A DNA stretch of 64,000 nt from Parus major. Its lineage: Eukaryota; Chordata; Aves; Passeriformes; Paridae. Each line of letters begins with the position of its first letter. Position 1 is the stretch's first letter. Positions 45,529 through 59,209 of this stretch are shown piece after piece. The notes under the pieces were generated by a model. It saw only the letters and a list, made by a program, of their open reading frames with translations. It ran no database searches and was not told the origin of the DNA. Location of the stretch: positions 39,084,475 to 39,148,474 of the forward strand of contig NC_031799.1 in NCBI RefSeq assembly GCF_001522545.3, given 5' to 3'. A program made the position numbers and the translations under genes.

Positions 45529-48500
45529 TGTTGTCACACAGCTTGAATTTGAGAATTCATCCTGGTTCAAATATGTATATATTTGACTCCATGAATTGTG
45601 TAAACTCTATCTTCAAAAGGAAACACACAAACACATACCCACAAACCCCTCTTAAATTAGCTGTTATTTAAGATCTTCTATACTGATTTCAAAATTGTTG
45701 ATTGTTCTCTAGATAATGCTAATAGTTAGATAAAAAGCTGCATGTGTGACAGTTTTTGAAACATTTACACAGGTTAAAAAGTGAACTTCTCTTCACAAGG
45801 CAAGATATTTGAATGACCATGCCCATAAAATGTCTTGCCTTGAAGTTTTATTGAATTCTATGATCAGCCTTGCCATCAGAAAAATTTCACAGTAATGATG
45901 CGTTATGTATTTATGTCTTCAGGTGTAATTGATCTTCTGACTTAAAAAAAATTATTTGCATCATGCCAATGTGATCCTATTATGCATTTTCTGTATAGTG
46001 AATTATAAACAGATTCAAAGTGATCTCGAAGTGAGGATATTACTTCCATTTTATAAACACCCCCTATTAACATAGATCTCAGAAAAGCTCTTCTAACTTT
46101 CCAGAGGCTTCTGCCTGGAAGTGTCCCACCAAACAGGAAAGGCTTTTCTTTTTGTAGTCCTCATTTCAGGTTAGCTTTGATGTGCTGTGATTTTATTACA
46201 GCCTTAATCTTGAGATAGCTTTCTCTCCATCCATACTCAAAACGGTTACTATGTCTCATAATGACCAGCAATTTTGTGCAGGCTTTGCAGATGAAAGCAA
46301 ATATCTTTATTTTGGAAGTAGCTGAAATAGTCTTTCAATTATTGCCCTGAACTTGTGGTGTATAGAGGATCATTGTTGTCTTACAGCATAGTATAAGAGA
46401 GTTTGTGAAGCTGAAAGAAAGACTAAGGAAAATGAAGAATCACTATGTATGGAGGGCCTAGAAGGTTGAAGAAACAAAAAGATGTGGGTCCAGAAAAGCA
46501 CATTAGAGGGAGATTAAGCATAATAAACATTGAGCCTTGGAATAACTAAAAAGGGTAGCAAATGCTAAGGGATAAAAATTAGGCCTTCCTGAATATGTGT
46601 TAAAGTGAGTCAATTAAATAAACCCAGATTTAATCTAAACAATCTAAATCCTTAAGATTTTCTTTTTGTTGAGATACTGGCAAATGGCTAAGTGTAAGGT
46701 AAAGAAGGTTTGCCCTTCAGTAGAAAATTTGGTTGGTGTTCACTTTATGTACTCTTCTAGTATATAATTGGAATGAGAACCTGTCTGTGGGTATATGCTT
46801 GACACAGTTTATGAGCTCAAATGATGCTTCTGATTTATTTCCCATTCTTTCCTTGAAATTTAGGTCAGGCTGTTCAGACTGGTTCAAGTTACAGATTTAT
46901 TTATTAAGCATATCCTAACATGATCACTTTTAAATAAAATATTCTGCATTGTATTACCCTAGCTAGTTAGTCTTACTTAAAAAATATATTCGGTCTCTTG
47001 AAAATAAAGGTTTTAGCTGTAATGATAAGGTTATTTCTTCTGAACGCTTTTTTTCATGCCTTCTGTTTCTTCTTTTTCCTTCTGTTCAGGTCTCTGTTCC
47101 TTTCCTATAAAGACTTCTAGCGGTCCCAATAGGGCTGATTGCAGACAATTTGAATTTCCTGTGCAGTAAAGTTACAGTGGGCACTGACTTTGGAAACAAA
47201 TCTTTCAGGAAAAAATCAGCCTATAGAACTGCTGATATATTGAAGGATGAAGATGAAACTGGATGTAGAAAATTGAAAAAATGATTTAACAACAGCTGTT
47301 GAGTCACTTAGGAATTAGGTAATAATATATCACTGACAGGATCAGCAGTAAATTACAACATTGTGATGAAGCAGAAGAAGCAACAGATAGAAGCCTAAGA
47401 TTCGACAAGTGTGGTAACTTAGTAACATTTACCCAAGTACCCTAGAAGGGATTGTGTTAGGTAGAAACCAGCCATGCTTCCAAAAAGGAATAAAAGCTGC
47501 AAGTTCATATTAATAGAGTTAATGTAGAGGCAACAGTAGCTGGAAAACATGGTGAAGGAAAGGGAAGTAAACCAAGGACTATACCCGTGCCTTGAGGCTC
47601 TCACATTGAATTCATCAACTGAGGGTAGTGCGAGACCTGAAAAAAAATTGTAGAAAACAAAACTGAAAGAGGTGATTTTGCTAAAATAATAAATAAATAT
47701 TGAAAAGGTTATATGAGAAGGAGAAATAATGACTGCTGAGTTTCAGTTTCTCAAATTTATTTATTTTTACTATTTTATTTTTAATCTACATAATAGTTTT
47801 CCTTAAGGGTTGGTGCTGGGGCCTCAGTTCTTTCTCAGTATATAAGAAAAGTCATTTGCTTTGTCTTCATGGTGTTGTAGAATTCATAATAAAATCATAC
47901 TAATGTAACACTTTTCTGAGATCCTCTTTAAAAATACACATAAATTATAAAAGTGCATAGGTCTTTGTAGAAATTTAACAGAGGGCAGTGTCTCATTTCT
48001 ACCACTTCAGCATAGACAGCGATAGTGAAACTCATTTGTCTTGTTCGTTGCTCTGCAGGGATAGAATGCACCTAAAGTACAAGATATTCATCAAATTAGT
48101 TTCTTATGACAGTTTAGTTTGTCTTTCAGGCTGTATAATTTGTATTGCTCCTTCAGTATGGGCAATGAATATTATGTGTGGAGGCATACGTGTTAATTAC
48201 AGTCAATTTAGGTGACATTGTATATTTTCTGTCATAAATTTAAATTCGTGCCCTGGAAGGCAAAATGAGTATCTTTCTAGGAGATTGTGTTACCATTCTT
48301 TGGCTGATACTGCTGATTCTGTAATCAGAAGGGGTCCAGGCTTGAAGAAGGAGAGCACAATGTAGTGTCCATATGTGTTATGCACAATCTTGATGAGTGA
48401 AAAAAAGGGGAGAAAACATGAGTAAAAACTATCTCTACAGAAAAAAAAACCAACAAAACACCATTCTGACTGAATTTCTCCGAATTCTTTGTTTCTGTTT

Positions 48501-49640
48501 TGCCCCTGAAAAACCTCAGACTGCTTTTATTAATGTCCCCTTCATTTTAAAACAGGCATTTTACAGTGAACCAATTTCAGGCTATGATTCATTCTGTCAG
48601 TTCAGTGGGATTTCATTGTTTCATTCTGTCTTCAAATGCACTATAACATATCTATATTTTTCCCCTTTTATTGCCCATGTTTCTTGTGGAAAGAAAATCC
48701 TCTGAAGCCCCCCAGATTGCAGATTCTGTGGCCCTCTGACAGAGAGGGCTGCCACTCTTTTAATGTTTTTAGCCATTATATTGAAACCAAAACTCTTCTT
48801 TGACACTTAAGTTTTCTAATCAGTTCTGATCAAAAGGCAACCTACCCTGACTTAACTAATAGTAGTCAAAACTGTCTGAATAAAATTGCAAATGCGGGGA
48901 CACTACATATAAATTTCAGGAAGCAAATTACAGACTGCAAAACATCATTTTATTTCTTAATACATTCTTATGATTTAATTTTATTTTATACAAGATTTCC
49001 AGTTTGGGTTACAATTGGAAGGTTTTGTTGGAATTCACTTTGATTCTGAAACCAGCTAAGACAACATTTCACCAAAGGGAACCCAAGGAATGACCTTTCT
49101 CCCGTCTCTGAATCATTTGATAATTCTGCATCATTAGCCCAGAGGACACCATGACACTTTAGGAAAGCTGCTCCCAAGAAATTCAAATTACTTCTTTGAA
49201 GGTTTTTTATGGGCCTAAATACCTTAAAGTCACTTTTTACGTAAACGTAATAGGACCTCGCTGATAGATGCCCTCTATTCTTTCTTGAATTTACTTTCAT
49301 TACTGTTCACTTATAATATATATCACAGCTTAATTTTTAAAAGAAGAATGTCAAAATAATTTCCTATGTAAGAGGTTCTGCATGTCTTTTCCTTCCACTT
49401 TTCCACTACAAAATGATTATTCATTTTATCTGATGTTCAGTTATTAATACAAAGTAGTGATTTGTGGGCATTTGAATATAAAATTGGATTTTATTGTAAG
49501 TCAGTAAACAAGAGACCTGATTTTCCTCAAACATGATCTTGTCTCACAGGCATTTGTTTTTTACTAACTTTTTATTCATATAGTTAATGTACAGAAGAAT
49601 ACCCTACTGTTTCTCTGAGGTCACAGCTAACCCTTATTTC

Positions 49641-49678
49641 TGTTTCAATATGTCAATAAGTATCAACATATTGAAACA
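49641..49678. repeat. perfect inverted repeat, 12-bp arms
   Basis: TGTTTCAATATG and CATATTGAAACA, separated by 14 bases. A perfect 12-bp stem. Confidence 0.92.
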
Positions 49679-50833
49679 TGTGTCTACCATTGTCCATAGT
49701 ATGTATTGGTGTTTTTCTTCAAAATAATTCACTTCCTTTGTATTCTGTCTATGGATATAAATATTAAAGAAATCAAATTAAATCCCTGGAATGCAGGCAA
49801 GAAAACAGTACTTATCTCCCTTTGAGTGAGAAACAGGGCTAGATAATGGGAACTACACAAAATGAGCCAAGTATTGAAAATGAAAAGAAATGAGAAGCAG
49901 GTGAGTTCTGTGGAAAATCAGGGATATAGCTTGGTAAGCATGGTATGTAATACCCAAGGTGAGAAGCTCTAGAGACTATATCTCAAAACACAGATGCAAG
50001 AGAAATTCTTAAAACTAAAATTCTAACAGATTCAGTGTGAACCATGGTGAACAATATTGTGGAAGTTTTAAAACAGCTGTTGTTTTGAGTTCCTTAAACT
50101 GTAAACTGTCTGAGAAACAAGAGGCAAAAAAAGTGAATCAAGAAGTGTTTATTCATCTCTGAAACATCAAATGTTTGACCCAGATTGACATACTTGCTTC
50201 CATACATCAGAACTGCAACTCTCATTCGAGAAAATTCCTAAACATTGTCTTCCCCAAGTTTGAATCAATTAAAAATTGATGGAATGTCCCCTTTATCAGT
50301 CTTTAGATATTCTAAGCTAATGACTCAGAAACAAACTTCCTTTCTTTTCATAAATTTATTTAAATATTTATCCTGAAATGTACCAATAGTATTTTATTGT
50401 CAGTGTATGCCACATAAATTACAATGATTCTGAAATATTTTGGCCAGAACAGGCAGAAACATAGCTCTTGCCGAACTGATATTTAAAATAAATAATTATT
50501 TCAATAGAAACATGAATGTTTTGCTACTCCTGTCTGAACAGAATGTTGCTCCTTTATAAATTAACCAAAGGAAAATTTGAATGGGAAATTTGAATTACGA
50601 GATCCTTTGATCTAAGTTTTTATCTTCCTTGCCTATAAACTGGTCCTATGCATCCTTTTTCTGCCCCATAAGAAAATAGAAAACAAATAAAATATATTCA
50701 ATGTCATATGTTGAAAACCTCATATTTATTATCAATGAAAAGTTATTAAAAATTGTTAATGCAAGGTTTGAAGAGTATGTGATAACTCCTACAGCATAAG
50801 GACAAACAATTATCAATGAAATAGCATCAGTTA

Positions 50834-50868
50834 CTTAATGTGTGTTCATTAAGTGAGTACACATTAAG
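50834..50868. repeat. perfect inverted repeat, 10-bp arms
   Basis: CTTAATGTGT and ACACATTAAG, separated by 15 bases. The loop itself contains a further CATTAAGTG copy. Confidence 0.9.
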
Positions 50869-51142
50869 CCAAATACCAATGAATCAGAGTGACCAACAAA
50901 TAGTAGGTGATCATTAAATTGAGATGTAGTGAATGTGTCCAAATTAAAAATAACTCCTTGTCTCTTCTAATTTTTCACTTTTCATTTCCAGTATTTGCAA
51001 TATAATTAAACTTGTGCTCTTCGGTACTGAGTCTTAATTTTATTTATAAGTTTTTCATTTTTATGATTAGTTTTCTAAGTTTTGATACACCTTACTTTTG
51101 AAAGCTCCCATTCATTAAATTTGGTTTGGGATAGTCATATAG

Positions 51143-51480
51143 TGTGGACCTGATTTTCTGAGCCTGTGAGAGCTTTCAGCCTGTCAGTGGTTGATCTGCT
51201 CCCAAGGGAAAGTTTCTTGAGAACATTTCCCCCTCAAGGACAGTTTTCTGTAAATAGCTTTCTGGTTCCCAAAACAATATTGTACAGATGTCTTGAGCGT
51301 GTTTCTCTTGTCCCACCAATGGGACAAGAGAGGTGTTGTTCCTTTTACCAATCATGTTAAACCTGTATGAGAACACTTTATAAAAAGAGCTCAGTGTTCC
51401 AAAAAGAAAGCCTTCTTCTGGTGACTACCTCTGCTTGCTGTTATTGAATCCACGCTCCAATTCTGTGTCCAACAGTGACA
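51143..51480 (+). mobile_element. short class-II-type solo LTR, sense
   Basis: A 338-bp element beginning TGTGGACC and ending CAGTGACA, with a perfect 6-bp TSD, ATATAG, at 51137-51142 and 51481-51486. U3 contains a perfect dyad at 51305-51330 (CTCTTGTCCCA, four-base loop, TGGGACAAGAG). A TATA box, TATAAAA, lies at 51379-51385, about 50 bp downstream of the dyad. The polyadenylation signal of its sister copy is degraded here ('aaaagaaag'). It is the same family as 45189-45528 in the opposite orientation. The two small open frames inside it are not genes. Confidence 0.92.
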
Positions 51481-51486
51481 ATATAG

Positions 51487-54147
51487 GCTAATAATTTTTC
51501 CCTCATTTCAAGAGGATTAATTTTATGTCGTGTAACTCATTTTTAATGCTTCTATTCTTTTACAAGACCCAAGCACAGAGCAGGTATGTTCCTCTTAAAA
51601 ACATTGAAATAATGCTGTGTAAGGGCAATTTGTTTTTCACTGCATAAGGTATACCTGCATAAAGTAACACTTCAGAATATTCTATGGTGTATTAATGGTC
51701 TCTTCACATCCTCGATTATGATGACAGGCATCCCTGGGCAATGGGAAAGAATGCATGGATGAAGGGTAGATCAGATCTGCCACTTCCTTCAGCTGTTTTG
51801 GATGACTGTTGATCTTTGAATAGAAAAATAGTGGGCTGAGCACATATTCACCTCACATGTAATTAGGCAGTCATTGTGGAGCTACTACCTTTTCACTCAT
51901 GGAACAACTTCTTGTGATAAAAGTGTTGACTTGTATATGAGATTACTTTATCCTGTAGATGTCAGGGAGGTCTGAATCTCCCTGAACCTACTGGAATGAA
52001 TGGGGTTTATGGCTTTTCACACAACTGGTGGTGTTCAAGAGAATATCATAACTCCCTCACTGTGGCTTCTCTGTATGTATGGAGTCATTGAGCAGTCTCA
52101 AATTATGATAAACCTATTTTTATAAAAGGATGTTTGTGCTTCAGTCAGAACTTTTAAACTTGTCAAAGTAATTTTACCGCAGATATAGAGAATTATTTGG
52201 TTGTGATTTTTTCTTTTTGCATGGAAAAATTATCCCCTCAGTCACTGACTTTTGAAGTCAGTGGCTCCTTTTTGGTTGTTTTTCTGAAAGCAAATTAGCA
52301 TTTTCATATAAAGTTAAACCAAAAGAAGCCTTATCCAGTATTTTCTTTCAAAATGCCTCAGGGGAACTTACATAGGCTCTGAGTGTTGCTTTCTATTTCT
52401 GTTGGAAGGTGAAAAAACTATTTACCTACGTAAGACTTTTGGACTGAGGAATGCTTTTTCTAAATACTAAATTGATTGTGAAGATGAGCTTAGTAGCTCC
52501 ACAACTGCCAAGTTTATAATCATATGTCATTTATTAGTACATGGTAAACTCTCTGAGGGAGGAAAACCTTAGTGTGAAAATTAATATGATAAAATATGTC
52601 TTGCTTAGTTTTAATATTTTGCAAGCACAAAAATATAATATGAAGTGGGTTCTATCTTTGAACTGATGTGGCAATATTAATTTTGTAAAAAAATGTATCT
52701 CTTTACTACTGGAATATAACAAAAAAGATTGCTGCATTATATTCCTGTTGCTCATGCTTTGTTTCTTCAATGTAGAGTATAGCTTTTCTCCAATGGTATG
52801 ACCAAAAAATGGTATGAAGAAATTTCATGATCAAGCTCATTGAAATAATAGTTTCTTAGTTATAAGCAACAAGATGGATTTCAGTAATTTAAATATTATT
52901 ACTGAATTATATTATTTTTTGGGGATTTTCATTATTCTTTTCATATTTTCCTTTTCTTATTTTCTGTAAAATTGAACATGAAATTCAAAGAGACATACAC
53001 AAACATGAAATGAAGGTTACCTTAAGATTAAACAAGAATTTTTTTCTCTGAATCTTTCCCTTTATTTCTTAATATCATAATTTCTGCCTTTTGTTATTTC
53101 TCTAACACATTCTGAAGGGAGTGAAAATTAAACTTTAGTTTCTGAAAGTGGTACTAAAGCACCTTGAAAATAACATGAGCCTTAATGTTGCTGAAGAATT
53201 CAGAAGTCTGAAAAATGCTACAGTACTTGGGTTAGCATTTCCAAACACATGCATAGTGTCTAGCCTGTATTAAACTATCTTTTATAATCTTCGTCCTCAT
53301 CCCTATTTACTGGATATTTTTTTCAAGGGTTTTTAATGGATTCTTATCTGGATGAATCAATCTTGTTTTATTATGTAAGTATAGTATTTCATATTCTCAT
53401 GCTTTGAAACCATCCTTTTGAAATTACAGGTCAGAATTCATTCAAAGGAACAATTTGAATAGGTATATTTTAATGAAGTTTTAGCAGCTCATATCTGTTT
53501 TTTAACTCATAGTAACTTAAATTCATACTAAATACTAAACTAAGATCTACAACTGTTATTGAAAAAATCTTTAATGTTGTTAGTCTTCCTTCAATTCCTC
53601 TGTGTGAAATTTGCCTGTGCTTTCTGTTGTTAAATTTTCTTAGGACTAGAAAGAACTTCCACTGCTTATGAAAGGAATAATTCTCTTAATTAGCTTTATT
53701 AATATTTTAAGGTGTTGGTCTTTCTTAAAGACTATAGTTTAAACTCCACGTCATGCCACTGTTACATGCCTTGTCCATTTATGTTCTATGCTCAATGTAG
53801 CTTTACTTTTTTCGAAGTTGCTGCAGTCCCTTTGAAGATGTAGCAGTTAACTTTGCCCATTTCCATGAAGTCAGAGATACACAGGAAAGCAAGACCTGAG
53901 AAGAAGCAACGCTGCTTAATTTCTGATGAGCAGAATTCATCTATAGAAAGTCAGCTTTGGAATGAAGATTAAAGTCTCTCACACCTACTAAATTTTATCT
54001 CCTATTCATACTCCTGTATGTGTAGGACATTCTTTTTGTAACAAAGCAATTAATATGTCAGGATCTTAAATAGCCAAAAGTCACCAGTGCAGTACCATAA
54101 ATATGGCAGTAAATGGCCTTCAGACAGAAGAACAGAGATTAGGAGAC
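51487..54147. other. unique DNA, nothing firm
   Basis: Mixed composition. 51600-52060 is a little less AT-rich than the rest. No element or exon could be named. Confidence 0.45.
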
Positions 54148-54915
54148 TGTGGTGGACAGGCCTTGGCAGCATGCTGCGTGCCCACAGAACTTCTATTTCT
54201 CCTCCTTATCAACAAGAGCAGGGAGACAAAATATCATGAAAGGCTCTTGGCCTGAGATAGGGACAGGGAGGGATTCCTAACTAATTGTTAATGTGGACAA
54301 AACAGACACAATTCAGAAATTCATAACAGAGTAGAATAATGAGAAATAAGGACAAATCTAAAACTTGTTCCCACCCTTCCATCTTCTCAGGTTCAACATG
54401 AGTCTGATTTTTCTATCTTCTTCCCTTGATCAGCATAGGGGGATAGGAAATGGAGAGTGTGGTCTGTTCATAAGATTTTGTCTCTGCACCTCCTTCCTCA
54501 TCGTTGTCTTCCTCCCCTGCTCTGGCATCAGGTCCCACCAGGGGACTGTTTGGAAGACAGTTCTCCACAAACTTCTCAAGTGTGGATCCTTCTCATGGGC
54601 TGTATTTCTTCATTAACTTCTCCAGTGTGGGTCTCTTCCATGGGATGCAGTTCTCCAGGAGCAGACCGCGCCAACATGGGTCCACTGTGGATTCATGGAC
54701 CTCCATGGACCCACACAGGGTTACAGTCTGCCTCACCATGGTCTTTACCAGCACTGGCAGGTGTGTTTCAGCTCTGGGGCCTGGAACTGCGTCTGTCTTG
54801 GAGTTTCTGCTGAAAGTCCCTGTATCAGACATGGCAGCAGCTTTTGGCAGCTTCTCACAGTAACCACCCCTGTAGTATCCTCACTACCAATACTTTGCTA
54901 CATGAACTTAATATA
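54148..54915 (-). mobile_element. ERVL-type solo LTR, antisense, 768 bp
   Basis: Left end TGTGGTGGACAGG, right end 'gctacatgaacttaatata'. It matches a common avian ERVL-type LTR whose plus strand in this orientation reads 'atgaaaggctcttggcctga', 'tcatgggctgtatttcttca', several rounds of 'tgtgggtc...ccatggg', 'atcagacatggcagcagctt', 'agcttctcacagtaaccacc'. The internal short tandem units ('cttctcaagtgtggatcctt', 'cttctccagtgtgggtctct') are a known trait of that family. An imperfect 5-bp TSD is visible, gagac (54143-54147) against gagaa (54916-54920). The overlapping 70-119-codon frames are shadows of this repeat. Confidence 0.82.
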
Positions 54916-57900
54916 GAGAAACAAGGACAGTCTCTGATGGACAAAACATAGAGGTGTACGGAACAGCTGAAACAACCAGCTTCATTTTGTGGGGAATGGT
55001 CATTGCCTTTTTAAAAGTTAACAGATTTTATAGGACAAAATCCACTTTTGAACTCAGAAACTCACACTTCTTTTCCTGGGTAACACTGGTAGAGACTGCA
55101 TCAAAAACTATATCTCTGTGGCCAACTTTGAAAAGCTGTACTGTTTGCCCCAGGTTTATGCATTAAACCTCTTATTTTAAATACATATCACCATAAAAAT
55201 CCAACACAAAACAAACAAAATAAAATACACACAATTGTAAATCTACTATAAATCTTGCAAATTATTTATAAGATTACTTACTGAAATCCTTTTCCTCCTT
55301 TTTTTTTTTTTTTGTATGACTATATGATTCACTGGCCTTTATTCATTTAATTAACTCTCTAAAGGCTTTAATACTTGAATGGTCTCTCTCATAAAATATT
55401 TAACACAGCAATGCTTGCCTTTTTATGCTTTGATTCATTACTGCATTTTCTTAATTAGTTTAACAGTAAGGTTAAAATAAAAGTAAAACATCTACATAGT
55501 AACTAATCTGAGATCCAAAGGAATGTTTTTTTTACTCCTGAAGATATTGTTCATGTATTTTGAATAATAGTTGTCCTGTACCTTAATAATTTTTGCATTT
55601 ACCACATTTTGAATACCTAGTAAAATTACAGGATCATAAGCTAAAGCAGAACATAATTTTGAGATGATCATCTTCATAGGTGTCATAATGTTTTATAAAT
55701 TTAATTAGGACTGATAGTACTATAACTAAAACTGAGACACAAATATTAAATGTAATGAATATTCAAGTGAAAATACAATTTCCAAGGTGTTTAATTAATA
55801 TAGCTTATAGTAAGAAAGTTCTTTGCTGGTAAGCACTTCACTTGTACATAGAATTATGTTACAGTCCAACTACATGATATATGATATAGTTACAATAGAG
55901 CTTCAAATCCAAATTATTTGTAGAAATTAAAATTGGTACTTTCAGTGCAAAAATTGAACCAAAGATACTGTTTCACATTCCTATGTAACAGGAAATGCAA
56001 CATGGAAAACTTGCATTATCAGCTCAGAGAAACTGAAACCAAAACATAAATTCTTTCTTGTCCCTAAAAATATTGATCTCTCAGAACCAGTATTGGATAC
56101 AGCACTTCTAGGAAGCTTGTGTAGCCACTGGTTGTGCTGTACCAGTACACTTTATACAGAACATCTAGCTCTAGAGCTGTCATTCTCAATGTTTTATTCT
56201 CAAGCACTAAAACATGGAGAAAATGCCATTTTCCTAAACCTGCTACGGTACAGTGTTGTTCTTAATCATATTTTAGAGCAGCTGAAGATATAATAAACCT
56301 TCTCTCCTCATGACAAAACTTAGTGTTGAAAGAAGTACACTCCAAAGAAATTGAAAGTCAGAATTTAAAAAAAAAGCAAATCCCATAAAACATTGAAAGC
56401 AATAGAAGACAATTAATTTGAACAACTAAAATTATTTTTAAAGGGAATTACTTTCAGGTTAAAAGCTACACTTAGGAATTTATAAAAAACGGCTTTCCTT
56501 ACCTTATTTAGTGGGTAATTTCAATGTCAGGTTTTGCTTTCCAAAACTTTTCAACTACTTAATATTGGTCTAAATATCCTATCGCTTAGAGACAAAAATG
56601 TTTTTTTGTGGTGATCATGAGAAGAAGACAAGTGTATATGGACAATTTAGGCATACACAATACCCTTAACTCAAATATTCCCAGGTCAGGGCTGTGCTGC
56701 ATGGGTTACAGATCCAGTGTGGCTCTCAGGCTGCATTGTGCTGCGCAGACCCCTTGGCTGCAACCTTACTGCAACAGACAGTTCTCGTTCCATACCACTG
56801 GGGATCATGCCATGGGTGTGGCCTTGCCTTTATCAAAAACTCAGCAAGAAGTTATTGTAACATAGTTCTCCTTAACTGTAGAAATGGTGAACAGAGTTTT
56901 TCTTTGGTAAAGAAAGTCTTGTAATAGCTCTGCGGACGAAAAAAGGAAAAGCTGTTATGGATAGGGTGTGCTTGGCACACTGACCATAGGTCAGAATCTC
57001 TTTAATGTTACACTGCTCACGGCTCCTAGCATCTAAAGGTATTAATATCACCTGTGCTATTTTCTTACAGTTTTAGCAGTAATGAAAAGTGTTTTAACTG
57101 GTAACTTACAAGTTATAGTGCCTATCTTGCTGGTACTATAATGAACCATCTCCTCCCAGTGAGAGACAAACCCCTAGATTTTTTTAATCTTGAATCCTTC
57201 TGTGAGTAAAAGTCTAAACGTTCATTTCTGAAAATTCACTTTAGTTTCAGCCATCTCTATTTTATAACTTTATGTACTTTATCAACTCTATTTTCATCTT
57301 CTTGTTATCATATTTATACCTATACATATTTTTTCTGTCATCTTGCTGGGGTGTCAGTTAAGGCATGTCTTTCTCCCCCTTTCTCTCATGATTCTTCAGG
57401 GTAAACAATTGCAGAAACCTATCATGTAGGGTTACATCATAAGGGCATGTGGAACAAAAAACCTACAAACTTTTTTTGCTTAGCAACTGGAATTGCATGA
57501 CCCTTTTGTTCCAACTTCTCTCTGGCTCTTGAGCCCCTTACTGTTAAAGTCAGTCTGTAAAGGTCTTCAGCAGAACCTATCAGCCAGAGTATGTGCTCCA
57601 CAGAGGAACCAAAGATTTACTTTCCACTCCAACAATGATATCTGGTATTTTATGTATCTACTATTCCTCTCACCTATATTGTCTATATTCTGAAAAACCT
57701 GAGATAATGTATGTCTTGAGTCACACCATCTTCCAATATATGCATTTTCAGCCTTCTGTTCTTCCTAATGATTATCAGTCACCAAGTCCATTAACTTTTC
57801 TTCCCAGAACAAAAATAAGTTATATTTTATTATATAATACATATACACATGTATAAACATGTATATAATACAATATACATAATGGTTCAATACTGGTGGC

Positions 57901-58463
57901 TTAGTGCTCAGGTAGTTTATGGCTTAGTGCAGGAAATAAACACACAAGGTGTAAGAAAGGAAATGGACTAATCATTATTTACTTTTACATTAGGCAGCAA
58001 TTTACCCAGCACTTTTAACATTGCTTGATTTCAACTGTGTTATGGGTTGTACTGTGTCTTGCTGCAGGCAATAATTTTCATTTCAGATGAGATGTCATAT
58101 ATATTTGAAGTCAGCACTGTATTAGAATAACAAATGGTAGTATAAAAAGGAATGTGTCATTAGTATGTTCTCCTTGAAGTGTTTTATTCAACAAATTTAG
58201 CTAAAGCAATTTATGATCTTAAAATGGTCATCATAATTCATATTCAAATATTAGCAATGTTTTTAACTTTTCCAACCTGCATTCACTTTCAGCAATTCCT
58301 GACCAAATTTTTCAGAATTTCCTGTGTACCCTGATGTCATCCCAACAGAATCATTAACTGGTGACACATTTATTTTCAGGTTTTGAAATCAGCATTGCTT
58401 TAAAGGATAATTTCAGAAAAAATAATATCACATATGAAGTTTTCTAATTACATATCTTCTTGA
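54916..58463. other. unique AT-rich DNA
   Basis: No transposon is recognisable. The stretch at about 56690-56990 is GC-richer and of higher complexity, but I cannot assign it. A T run lies at 55297-55313. Confidence 0.45.
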
Positions 58464-58553
58464 TTATGTGTATGTGTGTGTATATATATGTATGTGTGTG
58501 TGTGTATGGATATATGTATATATCTATCTATATATATCTATATATATATATAG
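58464..58553. repeat. compound (TG)n/(TA)n microsatellite
   Basis: Alternating GTATGTGTG, TATATA and CTATCTATA words. Confidence 0.92.
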
Positions 58554-58672
58554 TTATGTGTTACTTAAAGTGAAACTTCAGATCACTCATGATTTCCTTA
58601 AGTACTTTAAATGGTCATGATTATGTTTTTAGAGAGGCAGAGTTTTCAGTCTTTTTGGAATTTTTTTTAAAT

Positions 58673-59030
58673 CATTAGGGTTGGAAAAGAATTACAAGAT
58701 CATTGAGTTGCACCTTGACCAAACACCACCATATCAACTGAACCATAGCACTAAATATGATATCTAGTTATTTCTAGAACACTTGCAGGGATGGTGCCTC
58801 CCTGGGCAGCCCATTGCAATGCCTGAATAGCTCTTCTGTGAAAAATTCTTCCTGTTGTCCAAAATTCTTCCCCTGGCACATCTGGAGACTATGTCGTGTT
58901 GTCCTGACACTGGTTGCCTGGGATAGGAGGTTGGTGACAGCCTCATTTCGGGCAGGGGGTGATGGAGTAGCCTCTGAACCTACTCCAGGCTCAAGAAATC
59001 TAGCTCACTCAGCCACTTCTTATATGACTT
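58673..59030 (-). mobile_element. CR1 LINE, 3' region, antisense
   Basis: CR1 in reverse: 'ttagggttggaaaagaat', 'caagatcattgagttgcacc', 'cctgggcagcccattgcaat', 'ctcttctgtgaaaaattctt', 'cctgttgtccaaaattcttc', 'gacactggttgcctgggata'. The right part also fits the CR1 run 'ctactccaggctcaagaaat'. The ends are approximate. Confidence 0.92.
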
Positions 59031-59209
59031 ACTCTTGTCTTCAGTATCCAGAAAGTAATTAGGGTTCATGGAAGGAGATAATCAAGTCTGCTGGAATCAA
59101 TCTCTATACTAAACAAAAGCCATGTTAACATCTTATCTTACTGTGCTATAATTTTAGTATTGGAACAGAACACAGTACAGAAGAAATACCCACTCAAAGA
59201 ATTTTTTTT

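Larger units (their letters stand above)
45535..51136. other. unique AT-rich DNA between two inverted LTR copies
   Basis: About 5.6 kb with no recognisable transposon. Hairpins lie at 49641-49678 and 50834-50868. The stretch 48990-49310 is of higher complexity and may be conserved non-coding DNA. The open frames do not resemble known proteins. Confidence 0.5.

Noticed and set aside
54365..54916. Overlapping frames of 73-119 codons with a repeated Gly/Ser/His pattern
   Set aside because: They are translations of the tandem units inside an ERVL-type LTR.
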